36,907 nt of DNA from an uncultured Hyphomicrobiales bacterium (GCA_902826715.1 CADEFX010000013.1:1-36907); one strand, 5' to 3'; counted from the first letter of the stretch, positions 8,273-16,684 are shown. Numbers and translations are program-made. Notes: generated by a model from the letters alone, not told the origin.

Positions 8273-8944
8273 ATGACGTTTGTTCCCAACCCGTTGGTCA
8301 TTCCTGTCGGCATTATCATCGGCGTTCTCATAACTGCACCCGTCGGCCCCATCAACGTTCTGAGCCTGCAGCGCGCTATCGAACGTGGCTTCTGGGGCGG
8401 TGTGGCCGCCGGCCTCGGTGTCGCGCTCGGCGACGGCCTCATCGCTCTCCTGGCAGCGCTGGGCGTGAACGCGGTCTCCGGCGCCATCAGGCATCATCGC
8501 TTTGCCATCCAGTCGGTCGGCGGCTTGGTCCTGCTGCTGCTCGCGGCGCGCCTCTTTTTCACCGAGCCGCGCATCAATCCCGACCAGGGCCAGTCCGGCG
8601 AGGAGACTTCGCTCGGAGATTTCGCTTGGGACATCCCGCAGATGTTCTTCCTCACCATCACCAATCCCGGCGCGGTGCTCGGCCTGTTCGCCGTTTTCAG
8701 CGGCGTCGGCACCTTCGTTGAACTCGAAACCAACGTCGATGTGCTGACCATGGTCGCGGCCATCATGGGTGGCAGCCTGGTCTCATGGATCGCCTTGTCG
8801 CATCTCATCAGCAGCATCCGGCACCACCTGGACCTTAACAAGCTGCGCCTCATCAATCGGGGCGCCGGCGTGCTGATGTTCGGCTTCGGCCTGATGCTCC
8901 TGGGCGAGGTCATGTTGAAGGGGCCTGCAATCGTACCGGGGTAG
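8273..8944 (+). CDS. LysE/RhtB-family exporter
   Basis: 223-residue inner-membrane protein with about six hydrophobic segments. The N-terminal signature PVGPINVLSLQRAIERGFWGG and the following Gly-rich helix AAGLGVALGDGLIAL are typical of the LysE/RhtB translocators, which export amino acids or other small metabolites by exchange with protons. I place the start at 8273 (MTFVPNPLV), just before the first membrane segment; the frame stays open upstream over a non-hydrophobic stretch. Substrate cannot be told. Convergent with the racemase-like gene, which is suggestive for amino-acid metabolism but not evidence of a pathway. Confidence 0.88.
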   Translation: MTFVPNPLVIPVGIIIGVLITAPVGPINVLSLQRAIERGFWGGVAAGLGVALGDGLIALLAALGVNAVSGAIRHHRFAIQSVGGLVLLLLAARLFFTEPRINPDQGQSGEETSLGDFAWDIPQMFFLTITNPGAVLGLFAVFSGVGTFVELETNVDVLTMVAAIMGGSLVSWIALSHLISSIRHHLDLNKLRLINRGAGVLMFGFGLMLLGEVMLKGPAIVPG

Positions 8945-8972
8945 ATGTCAGCTCAGGGCACCCGGCCCAGAC

Positions 8973-9662
8973 CTACGCAAACGCCCACTCCACCACTGCC
9001 TGGCAATGCAGCTCAGTCGTGGAGAACGTCACGATGCTTGTATCGTCTGGCCGGATCAGCAGCGGAATCTCGGTGCATCCGAGAATGACGCCCTGGGCAC
9101 CTCGGCTCTGCAGACCTTTCATGATCTCGACGTAGCGCCGGCGGGTCTCGTCGCGGAAGATGTTATGGGCGAGTTCGCGCTGGATGCTGTCATGGATGTA
9201 CGCGCGCTCCGCATCGTTCGGGATCATCGTCGTGATGCCGTAACGCGCCAGAACGTCGGGATAGAAATTTTGCTCCATCGTGTCGCGCACGCCGAGCAGC
9301 GCAACTTTCTCCAATCCCGCTGATTGGATCTTGCGCGCCGTCGCATCTGCAATGTGCAGGAACGGGATAGAGATCTCCCGCTCGACCTGCGGCACGAACT
9401 GGTGCGCACCGTTGCAGCAGAGGGCGATGAAGTCGGCGCCCGCCCGTTCGACCCTCTGCGCGGCGGCGAGAAGTATGCTACGCGCCGCCTCCTCGTCCCT
9501 CCGGCTCGTCGCCTGCGCATACCCCTCCCGGTTCACGCTCGCCAGAACGAGATCGGCGGAATTGGCGCCACCGAGCCGCTCTTGCACGATCTCGTTGAGC
9601 CGGCGGTAGTATTCGGCCGTCGATATCCAGGTCAGCCCGCCGATCAGACCGATCCTCTGCAT
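8973..9662 (-). CDS. Aspartate/glutamate racemase-family protein
   Basis: 229-residue member of the Asp/Glu racemase superfamily, cofactor-independent enzymes using two Cys acid-base residues. The N-terminal IGLIGGLTWISTAEYY is the family start. The first Cys site reads LCCNGAHQF (Cys82/Cys83, Asn84, His87), where the common form is CNTAH; the second is LGCTEIPLL with Cys196. Both halves are therefore present. The Gly in place of Thr in the first motif may alter substrate. Alternatives within the superfamily are glutamate racemase, hydantoin racemase and maleate isomerase; the GGL-W-STA start and GCTEIP favour the aspartate racemase group. Confidence 0.88.
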   Translation of the reverse strand: MQRIGLIGGLTWISTAEYYRRLNEIVQERLGGANSADLVLASVNREGYAQATSRRDEEAARSILLAAAQRVERAGADFIALCCNGAHQFVPQVEREISIPFLHIADATARKIQSAGLEKVALLGVRDTMEQNFYPDVLARYGITTMIPNDAERAYIHDSIQRELAHNIFRDETRRRYVEIMKGLQSRGAQGVILGCTEIPLLIRPDDTSIVTFSTTELHCQAVVEWAFA

Positions 9663-9801
9663 TGCCCGGCTCCGGATGATTGCGCGCCGCCTGCTCAGAT
9701 TCTAGGCGAGAAGACCGATCCTCGGCAACATCGGCCGAGCGGCTCTTCGCGGATGGCGCTGCAATCGTGCCCGCCAACGACTGCCGTTGCGTCCGCGCAG
9801 G

Positions 9802-10053
9802 CTAATGGGCCGCGCGGGGCAGCGTGAACTCGCCTGACCGGATGCGCGTACCAAGACCGGTGGCCAGCACCGCCACGGCATCCTCGCCGTAGGCCGCCAC
9901 GAGGTCGCTCAAGGCCGTGAACAGCGCCGCATAAGCCATATGCTCCGGCGCCAGCCCGCTCGCGGCGCCGTCCTCCCACGCCTGCAAAATGAAATGCAGT
10001 GCTTTCAGCGAATCATCGTCGCTTGCGGCAAGGCCGAAGTCGTCCAGGTCCAT
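9802..10053 (-). CDS. Small conserved hypothetical protein
   Basis: 83-residue acidic, largely helical protein. It begins MDLDDFGLAASDDDSLKAL and ends with a short basic stretch (TRIRSGEFTLPRAAH). No signal peptide or membrane segment is seen. The ATG at 10053 has a GGGGG tract 4 bases upstream, which supports translation. It lies alone between the racemase-like gene and a palindromic repeat. I do not recognise the family. Confidence 0.6.
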   Translation of the reverse strand: MDLDDFGLAASDDDSLKALHFILQAWEDGAASGLAPEHMAYAALFTALSDLVAAYGEDAVAVLATGLGTRIRSGEFTLPRAAH

Positions 10054-10127
10054 GATCCCCCAGTCCCTTCAAAGTCACGTTCCGCGATGGCGACAGACGC
10101 CGATTCCAGAGCCGCTTGCTCTTGTGC

Positions 10128-10275
10128 CTAGAGCGATCGTTTCACATGGAAGCGCTTCCCGCTTTCATGTGAAGCGTGAATCGCACTCCAAATGTATGAA
10201 ATAGAGCAGGATTCACGTTTCGGCCGATGTGTCTCGTGTGAGGCGAGGCATTCCATCCGAAACGATCCTGCTCTA
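10128..10275. repeat. Mosaic palindromic intergenic element
   Basis: 148-bp non-coding element. It contains a strong hairpin, with TTCACATGGAAGCG (10141-10154) pairing with CGCTTTCATGTGAA (10160-10173) around a 5-base loop with one G-T pair. A second inverted pair joins 10203-10223 (AGAGCAGGATTCACGTTTCGG) and 10251-10274 on the other strand (AGAGCAGGATCGTTTCGG). The left end (AGAGCGATCGTTTC at 10130) is a third copy of the same unit. This layout is like the intergenic mosaic elements common in Rhizobiales chromosomes. It fills most of the 284-bp gap at 10054-10337; no gene is seen in the rest. Confidence 0.75.
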
Positions 10276-10337
10276 GCACAGCCACGCCGACGTGCGGCAG
10301 CGGCCTGTCGAAAAGGTGAATGAGCAACCCTACCAGC

Positions 10338-10715
10338 TCACGGCACGCTTTTGACGAGTGCATCCGAGAGTTGCGTTCCTTCCGCGAGGAAGCGGTCGAT
10401 GGCCGTCTGCGCGGACGGCGTGCACGTCTGGTAAGTGCGGCTGTAGCTGCGGTAACCGGTATTAAAGCTGCGCGTCAGCTTGGCCCGGCGCAACGCGGAC
10501 GATCCTTCGCCCTCCATGAGGTCACGCATGCGCTCGCGCCAGAGCTGGCCGTCACTGTTGCCGCACAGTTCGCGCAGATAGTGAACGGCACCCAGAATCT
10601 CCGATAGGCGCAACAGCCTTTCGTCGTAGGGCTTGACGTCCTGCGCGCGCGCTGTCGCGGCCGGGAGAAACACCAGCGCCAGGCAAACGGCAAGATGTGA
10701 TCCGCGTCGAGTCAT
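10338..10715 (-). CDS. TIGR02301-family exported protein
   Basis: 125-residue protein with a signal peptide (MTRRGSHLAVCLALVFLPAA, cleavage near ARA-Q). The mature part matches from memory the uncharacterised alphaproteobacterial family TIGR02301: YDERLLRLSEILGAVHYLRELCG, then WRERM, RRAKLTRSFNTGYRSY and a Cys in YQTCTPSA. Two Cys residues in the mature protein could form a disulfide. The ATG at 10715 starts the signal peptide; an ATG at 10748 would overlap the Nudix gene's end by 11 bases and add 11 hydrophilic residues. It is the downstream partner of the Nudix gene, and this pair is often adjacent in the order as I recall it. Function unknown. Confidence 0.85.
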   Translation of the reverse strand: MTRRGSHLAVCLALVFLPAATARAQDVKPYDERLLRLSEILGAVHYLRELCGNSDGQLWRERMRDLMEGEGSSALRRAKLTRSFNTGYRSYSRTYQTCTPSAQTAIDRFLAEGTQLSDALVKSVP

Positions 10716-10737
10716 ACGCCCACGATCATACTCGGAT

Positions 10738-11196
10738 TCACCGTTCATCGAGAGCGGCGAAAAGCTCCCAGGCGCGCTGAATGATCGCCTGTGCCCCCGG
10801 CGTCAGGCGATAGCCCGCAAGAGCGTCGAGGCGCACGAATCGCGCCGTCACCACATCGCTGCCCGCCATCGGCTCTCCACTAATCCAGCGCCCGAAATAC
10901 ACAGACAGAACATAATGCGCCGTGAGCTGGCCCTCGGCACCCTGGATCAGCACGTCATGCACATCCGTCAGCCCCAGGATCTCTGCCTCGATGCCGGTTT
11001 CCTCGCCGACCTCACGCAGCGCCGCCGCCATGGCACGTTCGCCCGGCTCGATGTGCCCGCCGGGCAGGCTCCACGTTCCCGGCAACGCCCCCTTGCCGCG
11101 CTCGACGAGCAGCACGAGCCCGTCGCGAAAGATCGCGGCGCTGGCAGCAGGGCGCGGCCACGTCGGTCGCGTAAGAGGGTCATGTGGCGGCATCAT
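10738..11196 (-). CDS. Nudix hydrolase
   Basis: 152-residue Nudix-fold pyrophosphohydrolase. The full Nudix box G-x5-E-x7-REU-x-EE-x-G-U is present at residues 47-69 (GGHIEPGERAM... REVGEETGI), which binds the metal and cleaves nucleoside diphosphates linked to another moiety. The N-terminal part AASAAIFRDGLVLLVERGKG is typical of the MutT/ADP-ribose-type group. The start at 11196 has GAAGG 6 bases upstream; in-frame ATGs at 11238 and 11217 are possible. Substrate cannot be assigned. The stop lies just before the TIGR02301 start, suggesting a two-gene unit. Confidence 0.9.
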   Translation of the reverse strand: MMPPHDPLTRPTWPRPAASAAIFRDGLVLLVERGKGALPGTWSLPGGHIEPGERAMAAALREVGEETGIEAEILGLTDVHDVLIQGAEGQLTAHYVLSVYFGRWISGEPMAGSDVVTARFVRLDALAGYRLTPGAQAIIQRAWELFAALDER

Positions 11197-11331
11197 GCGG
11201 GCCTTCACCGGACACATGCGCAACCTAACCAGTTGCATCGCCGGCGTCGATCATCCGGCATGCAATGCTTCGCTGTTGCGCGCTAACCATGCCCGGCTAT
11301 GGTGAACGCCACGGCAGCAGGGAGACACCGG

Positions 11332-12138
11332 ATGACGCCTTGGGCACGCGGACGATCGGCCGGGATGCTGGTCTTGGCCACGCTTGGCTCGCTCGCAGTC
11401 TCGCCTGCACCGCTCTCCGCCCAGTACGGCAAGGGAGGCGCCGAGGGCCGCGCGCCCTACGCTTACCAGCCGCGGGATCGCAACGAGGCCGGCCGCTTCG
11501 ACTACTACGCCCTGGTGCTCTCCTGGAGCCCGACCTTTTGCGCCAGCCAGCGCGACCGCGACGACCCGCAATGCAACGCCCGCGACGGCCGCCAGTACGC
11601 CTTCGTTCTGCACGGCCTGTGGCCCCAGCACGAGCGCGGCTGGCCCGAGAACTGCCCGACGCGTGATCGCGCCTTCGTGCCGCGCCCCACGATCGACCGC
11701 ATGCTCGACATCATGCCGAGCCCGCGCCTCGTCATTCACGAGTACCGCAAGCACGGCACCTGCTCGGGCCTCGCGCCCGACAGCTATTACGATCTCGCGC
11801 GACGCCTGTACGCCAAGGTGAAAATTCCGCCCCGCTTCGTGCGGCCCAATCAGTCGTTCTTCGTCACGCCGGGCGATCTGCGCGAGGAATTCCTGTCCGC
11901 CAATCCTAACTTGAAGGACGACTCCGTCGCCGTCAGTTGCGGCGGGCCGGGCGGACGCTTGCGCGAGGTGCGCATCTGCTTCTCGCGCGAGGGCGAGTTC
12001 CGCCCCTGCGGCCGCAACGAGGAGCCGCGACGCCTGTGCTCTCAGCCGCGCATGTACGTCCCGCCCGTGCGCGGCAGCAGTCGCAGCCCGGACCGCGAAC
12101 GGTCCCCCCTCCCGGGCCCCCTGGATCGGCGGATTTAG
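11332..12138 (+). CDS. Secreted ribonuclease T2
   Basis: 268-residue T2-family RNase, which cuts single-stranded RNA to 3'-phosphates through 2',3'-cyclic intermediates in the periplasm or outside the cell. A signal peptide covers residues 1-30 (cleavage near LSA-Q). Both catalytic segments are intact: CAS I HGLWPQH (94-100) and CAS II HEYRKHGTC (136-144), giving His94, His136, Glu137, Lys140 and His141. Cys70, Cys81, Cys108, Cys144 and others could form the usual disulfides. The C-terminal 25 or so residues are rich in Arg, Ser and Pro and look disordered. The start at 11332 has GGAGA 6 bases upstream. Confidence 0.93.
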   Translation: MTPWARGRSAGMLVLATLGSLAVSPAPLSAQYGKGGAEGRAPYAYQPRDRNEAGRFDYYALVLSWSPTFCASQRDRDDPQCNARDGRQYAFVLHGLWPQHERGWPENCPTRDRAFVPRPTIDRMLDIMPSPRLVIHEYRKHGTCSGLAPDSYYDLARRLYAKVKIPPRFVRPNQSFFVTPGDLREEFLSANPNLKDDSVAVSCGGPGGRLREVRICFSREGEFRPCGRNEEPRRLCSQPRMYVPPVRGSSRSPDRERSPLPGPLDRRI

Positions 12139-12195
12139 AAAGGAGATGGTGGTGGCGCCAGGGCAGCGTCATGCCGCGACCGTAAAGTCCAAGAC

Positions 12196-13071
12196 TCAAT
12201 ATCCGAAGACTTCGTAATCGCGCGCATAAAGCGCGCGGATCTTGCGGCGTTGCGCTTCGCTGACGGCAAATGGCCTGGAGCGCGCGGCTCCCGAGCGATT
12301 GAAATGGGGAACGCCGTCGAGGCCCTCGAGAAGGTCGCGTCCCGACATCTCCCCGATGATCCTCAGATCCTCCTCCAGCGTTTCGACCTTGCCGATATGA
12401 GCATAGTCGATGTGCTCACGCGCGATGGACAATGTCTGTGGCTTCCAGTGGATATTGACCTCTGCGGGCGCAACGGCCAGGCAATGTTCCAGATATTCGA
12501 GGAAAATTTCGAAGTTCCGATGCTGGTCACCGTCGGGATCGTAGCCAAGCGTCCACATGCCCTTTTCTTGGGCCGAGGCATGCTTCAATCGTTCGGGAGT
12601 GCCGAAGACCTGGGATGGCTTGCCGCCAAACAGCATCATGAAAGCGGAAACTGTTCGTGCGACGGGATCTCGCACGAACGTAAAGCGAAAGCAGTCTGGA
12701 TCGCCGAGTGAATCGAGATGCGCTTCGGCGTACCGGACGCCCTGGCGAATGCCTGACGCTCCGTGCAGTTTATGCAGTGGAACGAAATCTCCGCAGTCAA
12801 GTCGATGCACAAGTTGCGTCAAGCTGGAGCAAGCCGCTTTGGGATTTTTGACGTAAAGCATGCGTCCATCGCAGGACGAAACTGCCCGTCGCAAAGCCTG
12901 CCCCAGCGGCAAAGGCAGATCCGCCATCGCTGCCTTACCCCGGTAGTAACCAGTTAGCCTGCCGAGGACACGATATTTGAGCGCCCGAACGCCGCGCTGG
13001 GGAAGGCCGAATCTGGGGAATGCAATGTGCTTTTCATGGCTGCCGTCGCGCCCACCATTTGAAAAGCTCAT
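12196..13071 (-). CDS. Sulfotransferase family 2 protein
   Basis: 291-residue protein resembling the PAPS-dependent carbohydrate sulfotransferases (family 2). The 5'-phosphosulfate loop is VKNPKAACSS (74-83) and the 3'-phosphate site is FVRDPVARTVSAF (132-144), which are the two PAPS-binding motifs in the right order. No signal peptide or clear membrane anchor is seen, as usual for bacterial forms that modify polysaccharide or lipid precursors in the cytoplasm. The ATG at 13071 is preferred over two upstream GTG codons. Two counted 60-base rows give 60% and 48% GC, below the neighbours, so it may have been acquired. There are no glycosyltransferase genes nearby to name a substrate. Confidence 0.85.
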   Translation of the reverse strand: MSFSNGGRDGSHEKHIAFPRFGLPQRGVRALKYRVLGRLTGYYRGKAAMADLPLPLGQALRRAVSSCDGRMLYVKNPKAACSSLTQLVHRLDCGDFVPLHKLHGASGIRQGVRYAEAHLDSLGDPDCFRFTFVRDPVARTVSAFMMLFGGKPSQVFGTPERLKHASAQEKGMWTLGYDPDGDQHRNFEIFLEYLEHCLAVAPAEVNIHWKPQTLSIAREHIDYAHIGKVETLEEDLRIIGEMSGRDLLEGLDGVPHFNRSGAARSRPFAVSEAQRRKIRALYARDYEVFGY

Positions 13072-13265
13072 CACCACTTCGCCTTGTCACATCGACAGCC
13101 ACTGCAGAGTGGGCGGCGTTTCTTCGCTACCGCATGCACTCCACAGGCGGATAACGGCGATTTATTGTTCCGGCGAAGAACGTGCGCGGATTCGAACATG
13201 ATGGCAAATGGTGAGGCGAGTTCCACGCTTGCCTTCGTCCGGATGATGTGAGCGGAGTTTAGCGC

Positions 13266-14354
13266 ATGTCGATCGACAGAAGACTACTTTTGCGCGGCGC
13301 GCTTGGGGCCGGCGCTGCCAGTTTTGCTTCGCGGCGGGCAGCAGCGGAGCCCGGCAGTTATGACACAGCCTCCCAAGCGATACGAAGCCCGCTGCAACGT
13401 GCGCCCAGGGATCGGGAACTCGTGCGATTTGCGACCCTGGCGGCCAACAGCCACAACACTCAACCCTGGCAGTTCAGCACGAGCACAACTGGTTTCACCA
13501 TCGCTCCGGACCTTTCCCGACGATGTCCTGCGGTCGATCCGGACGACCATCACCTTTTCGTCAGCCTCGGATGCGCTGCGGAGAATCTCGTCCTTGCAGC
13601 AGCTTCGCTGGGGCTGCGGGCGGCACCTCGGTTAGACAATGGCTCCATAGTGGCCGATCTCGAAGCGGCGCCCGTGGTGCGATCGGCCCTGTTCGAGGCC
13701 ATCCCCCAACGGCAAAGCACACGTGCCAGGTATGACGGCCGGCCGGTGGCACCCGACGTCCTGGCCTCGCTGGAGAAGGCCTGCAGCGAGCCGGGCGTGT
13801 CTGCGATGCTCATAACCGACAGAAAAAAGATGGGAGCTGTTGGCGAGTACGTCCTCCAAGGCAATTCGGCGCAGATGCGCGACAAGGCCTTCATGGATGA
13901 GCTCGTGACCTGGATGCGGTTCAGCGAGGCCGACGCACTGACCACGAAGGACGGCCTTTTCTCGCGCGCCTCCGGGAATCCGGCCCTTCCAACATGGATC
14001 GCGCGGCCCCTGCTCCGTTTTGTCTTCACCGAAAGCGGCGAGAACCAGAAGTATCGCGAGCACATCCAAAGCTCCGCGGGAATCATCGTCTTGACGGCAG
14101 ACGTTGCCGACCGCGCGCATTGGATCGCGGTAGGACGCGCCTGCCAGCGCTTCGGACTGCAAGCGACGGCCCTCGGCCTCAAGTACGCGTTTATCAATCA
14201 GCCGGTCGAAATCGCATCTCTAAGGGCGGACTTCGCGTCCTATCTGGGTCTCGGTGAGCGCCGCCCGGATATCGTCGTGCGTTTTGGCGTCGGACCCGAC
14301 CTGCCGAAATCGCTACGCCGACCTGCGCATGAGGTGATGCGCGCGTCGCAATAG
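13266..14354 (+). CDS. Acg-like nitroreductase-fold FMN protein with Tat-type signal
   Basis: 362-residue protein resembling the Acg family, degenerate nitroreductase-fold proteins that bind FMN (the best-known member is mycobacterial Acg). The hallmark ATLAANSHNTQPWQF spans residues 57-70, and a second conserved part is GRACQRFGLQATALGLKYAFINQP near 300. The N-terminus has twin arginines followed by a hydrophobic stretch (DRRLLLRGALGAGAA), consistent with Tat export of a cofactor-loaded protein. Such proteins are usually poor nitroreductases and may sequester flavin. Divergent from the sulfotransferase across 194 bp and convergent with gatB. Confidence 0.85.
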   Translation: MSIDRRLLLRGALGAGAASFASRRAAAEPGSYDTASQAIRSPLQRAPRDRELVRFATLAANSHNTQPWQFSTSTTGFTIAPDLSRRCPAVDPDDHHLFVSLGCAAENLVLAAASLGLRAAPRLDNGSIVADLEAAPVVRSALFEAIPQRQSTRARYDGRPVAPDVLASLEKACSEPGVSAMLITDRKKMGAVGEYVLQGNSAQMRDKAFMDELVTWMRFSEADALTTKDGLFSRASGNPALPTWIARPLLRFVFTESGENQKYREHIQSSAGIIVLTADVADRAHWIAVGRACQRFGLQATALGLKYAFINQPVEIASLRADFASYLGLGERRPDIVVRFGVGPDLPKSLRRPAHEVMRASQ

Positions 14355-14375
14355 GATCACCAAGTCTGCGGTAGA

Positions 14376-15848
14376 CTAAACCCCGAGCTTCTTCTTCAGC
14401 GCGTCGTTGACCGCCTGCGGATTGGCCTTGCCACCCGACTGCTTCATCACCTGGCCGACGAACCAGCCGATCATCGACGGCTTTGCCTGCACCTGCGCCA
14501 CCTTGTCGGGGTTGGCAGCGATGATGGCATCGACAGCGGTCTCGATGGCGCCGGTGTCCGTCACCTGCTTCATGCCGCGCGTCTCGACGATTTCCGCTGG
14601 ATCGCCACCCTCCGCCCACACGATCTCGAACAGATCCTTGGCGATCTTGCCGGAGATCGTGCCCGACGCGATGAGATCGACGATGCCACCGAGCTGCGCC
14701 GCCGTCATCGGCGAGTGCTCGATGTCGAGCCCCTCCTTGTTCAGCCGCCCGAACAGCTCGTTGTTGACCCAGTTCGCGGCCAGCTTGCCATCGCGCCCTT
14801 TGGCCACCTGCTCGAAGTAGTTCGCCGCCTCCTTCTCCGCGACCAGAACGGCGGCGTCGTAGGGCGACAGTCCGAACACCTTCGTGAAACGCGCGAGCTT
14901 CTCGTCCGGCAACTCCGGCAGCTTCGCCTTGAAGGCATCGACATAGTCCTGCGTCATCTCCAGCGGCAGCAGGTCCGGATCGGGGAAATAGCGATAGTCG
15001 TGCGCCTCCTCCTTGGATCGCATCGAGCGCGTCACGCCCCTGGCCGCATCGAACAGCCGCGTCTCCTGATCGATCGTGCCGCCATCCTCGATGATGCCGA
15101 TCTGCCGCCGCGCCTCCACCTCGATCGCCTGGCCGATGAAGCGGATGGAGTTGACGTTCTTGATCTCGCAGCGGGTGCCGAGCGGCGCGCCGGGCTTGCG
15201 TACCGACACGTTGACGTCGGCGCGCAGGTTCCCCTTCTCCATGTCGCCGTCGCAGGTATCGAGGTAGCGCAGGATCGTGCGCAGCTTGGACACGTAAGCC
15301 TGCGCCTGCTTCGCCGAGCGCATGTCGGGCTTGGAAACGATCTCCATCAGCGCCACGCCGGAGCGATTGAGGTCCACGTATGAGCTGTCCGGGCTTTGGT
15401 CGTGGATCGACTTGCCTGCGTCCTGCTCCAGATGCAGCCGCTCGATGCCGACCGTCATGCTCTCGCCGTCGACTTCGATCAGGATCTCGCCCTCGCCGAC
15501 GATGGGCTGCTTGTACTGGCTGATCTGGTAGCCCTGCGGCAGATCAGGATAGAAATAGTTCTTGCGGTCGAACACGCTCTTGAGATTGATCTGCGCTTTG
15601 AGGCCCAGCCCCGTGCGGACCGCCTGCGCGATGCATTCCTCGTTGATCACCGGCAGCATGCCGGGCATGGCCGCATCCACCAGCGATACGTGCGAATTGG
15701 GCTCGGCCCCGAACGCCGTCGACGCCCCCGAGAACAGCTTGGCCTTGGAGTTCACCTGGGCATGCACCTCCATGCCCACCACGATCTCCCAATCGCCCGT
15801 CTCGCCCTTGACGAGATTGCTCACCTTGCCATTCGCCTTCGTCTGCAT
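14376..15848 (-). CDS. gatB: Asp-tRNA(Asn)/Glu-tRNA(Gln) amidotransferase subunit B
   Basis: 490-residue GatB, the subunit of GatCAB that phosphorylates and amidates the misacylated tRNA using ammonia from GatA. The N-terminal signature [12 protein letters not shown] and the following [21 protein letters not shown] and [17 protein letters not shown] are characteristic, and the C-terminal YqeY-like tail domain is complete (ends [13 protein letters not shown]). I chose the ATG at 15848; a GTG at 15884 overlaps the first palindromic repeat and is less likely. gatB is parted from gatA by three small genes and about 490 bp of repeats, so it may have its own promoter. Confidence 0.97.
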   Translation of the reverse strand: MQTKANGKVSNLVKGETGDWEIVVGMEVHAQVNSKAKLFSGASTAFGAEPNSHVSLVDAAMPGMLPVINEECIAQAVRTGLGLKAQINLKSVFDRKNYFYPDLPQGYQISQYKQPIVGEGEILIEVDGESMTVGIERLHLEQDAGKSIHDQSPDSSYVDLNRSGVALMEIVSKPDMRSAKQAQAYVSKLRTILRYLDTCDGDMEKGNLRADVNVSVRKPGAPLGTRCEIKNVNSIRFIGQAIEVEARRQIGIIEDGGTIDQETRLFDAARGVTRSMRSKEEAHDYRYFPDPDLLPLEMTQDYVDAFKAKLPELPDEKLARFTKVFGLSPYDAAVLVAEKEAANYFEQVAKGRDGKLAANWVNNELFGRLNKEGLDIEHSPMTAAQLGGIVDLIASGTISGKIAKDLFEIVWAEGGDPAEIVETRGMKQVTDTGAIETAVDAIIAANPDKVAQVQAKPSMIGWFVGQVMKQSGGKANPQAVNDALKKKLGV

Positions 15849-15881
15849 GCTCTCGCTCTCACTCACGCCCGCTTGGTCTAC

Positions 15882-15922
15882 CACCCCTCACCCCAACCCT
15901 CTCCCTAAGGGAGAGGGAGAAG
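15882..15922. repeat. Palindromic repeat, copy 1
   Basis: Contains CCCTCACCCC followed by the near-palindrome CCCTCTCCCTAAGGGAGAGGG. It shares the same orientation and sequence as copy 3 at 16112 and is inverted relative to copies 2 and 4. It overlaps the upstream edge of gatB, which argues for the internal ATG as the gatB start. Confidence 0.85.
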
Positions 15923-15990
15923 ACTGCCGTCGCATCACCACCGTGCATCACACTCACGATCCGCCATGCTCTGAAACGAGCCCATCCTCA

Positions 15991-16034
15991 ATTCCCTCTC
16001 CCCAAGGGGGAGAGGGTTAGGGTGAGGGGGCTCG
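15991..16034. repeat. Palindromic repeat, copy 2 (inverted)
   Basis: Reads ATTCCCTCTCCCCAAGGGGG, then AGAGGGTTAGGGTGAGGGGGCTCGC. It is nearly the same as copy 4 at 16276 and is the reverse complement type of copies 1 and 3. It forms the right arm of the first inverted pair with copy 1. Confidence 0.85.
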
Positions 16035-16111
16035 CATGGCGTCCGTCTCAGCTCAGCTATCCAACTCCATTCGCATCGCGTCGGCCAGTCGTTGCCCAAA
16101 ATAGGCTCTAT

Positions 16112-16150
16112 CACCCCTCACCCCGACCCTCTCCCTAAGGGAGAGGAGCA
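16112..16150. repeat. Palindromic repeat, copy 3
   Basis: Same orientation as copy 1, with ACCCTCTCCCTAAGGGAGAG; it differs from copy 1 at a few positions (CCCCGACCC instead of CCCCAACCC). Left arm of the second inverted pair. Confidence 0.85.
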
Positions 16151-16275
16151 GGCCGCCGCCGGTACTATCGCCTCACTTCACCCACTCCGGACACGCCAAC
16201 CTTTGTGGTCAATCGCATATTGTCGTCTTGACCAAACCGGCGCGCCATTGTTGCCGTCGCACCAGCCACACGCTC

Positions 16276-16320
16276 ATTCCCTCTCCCCAAGGGGGAGAGG
16301 GTTAGGGTGAGGGGGCTCGC
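16276..16320. repeat. Palindromic repeat, copy 4 (inverted)
   Basis: Matches copy 2 almost base for base across 44 positions, including the trailing TTAGGGTGAGGGGGCTCGC. Right arm of the second inverted pair, ending 14 bp from the DUF559 gene's stop. Confidence 0.85.
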
Positions 16321-16334
16321 AAACCATCGCCCTT

Positions 16335-16679
16335 CTATACGCCGCGCTGCTCCAACGTATGAAAAATCTCGTCGGGCACACCGTCCATATTGGCCAGCAC
16401 ATCATCGTTGCCGAAGCGCAGGACCAGGTAACCCATCGCACCCAGCGCGTCGGTTCGCACCGCATCGGCAGCAAGCCGCCCATCATGCGTCGGGCCATCA
16501 ATCTCCAAGATCAGCTTTGCATCGAAGCACAGGAAATCCACCACATAGCGATCCAGAGGAACCTGCCTGCGAAACTTGAAGCCTCCTAACCTGCGATTGC
16601 GGAGATGCGACCACAGAAGTTCCTCTGGCGCCGTCTGAGCACGCCTGAGATGACGAGCCAACCCAGCCTTGCGCCCCAT
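16335..16679 (-). CDS. DUF559 endonuclease-like protein
   Basis: 114-residue protein of the DUF559 family, a small restriction-endonuclease-like fold related to Vsr very-short-patch repair enzymes. The order of motifs is TAPEELLWSHLRNRRLGGFKFRRQ, then DRYVVDFLCFDAKLILEIDGPTHDG with the acidic strand Asp-x-x-x-Glu-Ile-Asp, and a Val-Leu-Arg-Phe strand near residue 88. The start is ATG at 16679, 5 bp after the upstream membrane-protein gene. Downstream lies an array of inverted repeats. DUF559 genes are scattered and variable in number among Rhizobiales. Its activity and target are unknown; insertion into the gat operon is an inference from its position. Confidence 0.9.
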   Translation of the reverse strand: MGRKAGLARHLRRAQTAPEELLWSHLRNRRLGGFKFRRQVPLDRYVVDFLCFDAKLILEIDGPTHDGRLAADAVRTDALGAMGYLVLRFGNDDVLANMDGVPDEIFHTLEQRGV

Positions 16680-16684
16680 CTCAC

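Larger units (their letters stand above)
15849..16334. other. 486-bp intergenic array of inverted repeats between DUF559 gene and gatB
   Basis: Non-coding stretch holding four copies of one palindromic unit in alternating orientation (15882-15922, 15991-16034, 16112-16150, 16276-16320). The spacers of about 70 to 125 bp show no common sequence and no reading frame resembling a protein. The pattern suggests two tandem repeat pairs, each bounded by inverted ends. Any gatB promoter would lie here but none was recognised. Confidence 0.7.

Noticed and set aside
13180-13205. A tRNA suggested by GGATTCGAAC near 13190
   Set aside because: No acceptor, D or anticodon stems could be paired around the TTCGAA sequence on either strand.
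15882-16320. CRISPR array
   Set aside because: The four repeats alternate in orientation, are palindromic, and have uneven spacers of about 70 to 125 bp. No cas gene is present.
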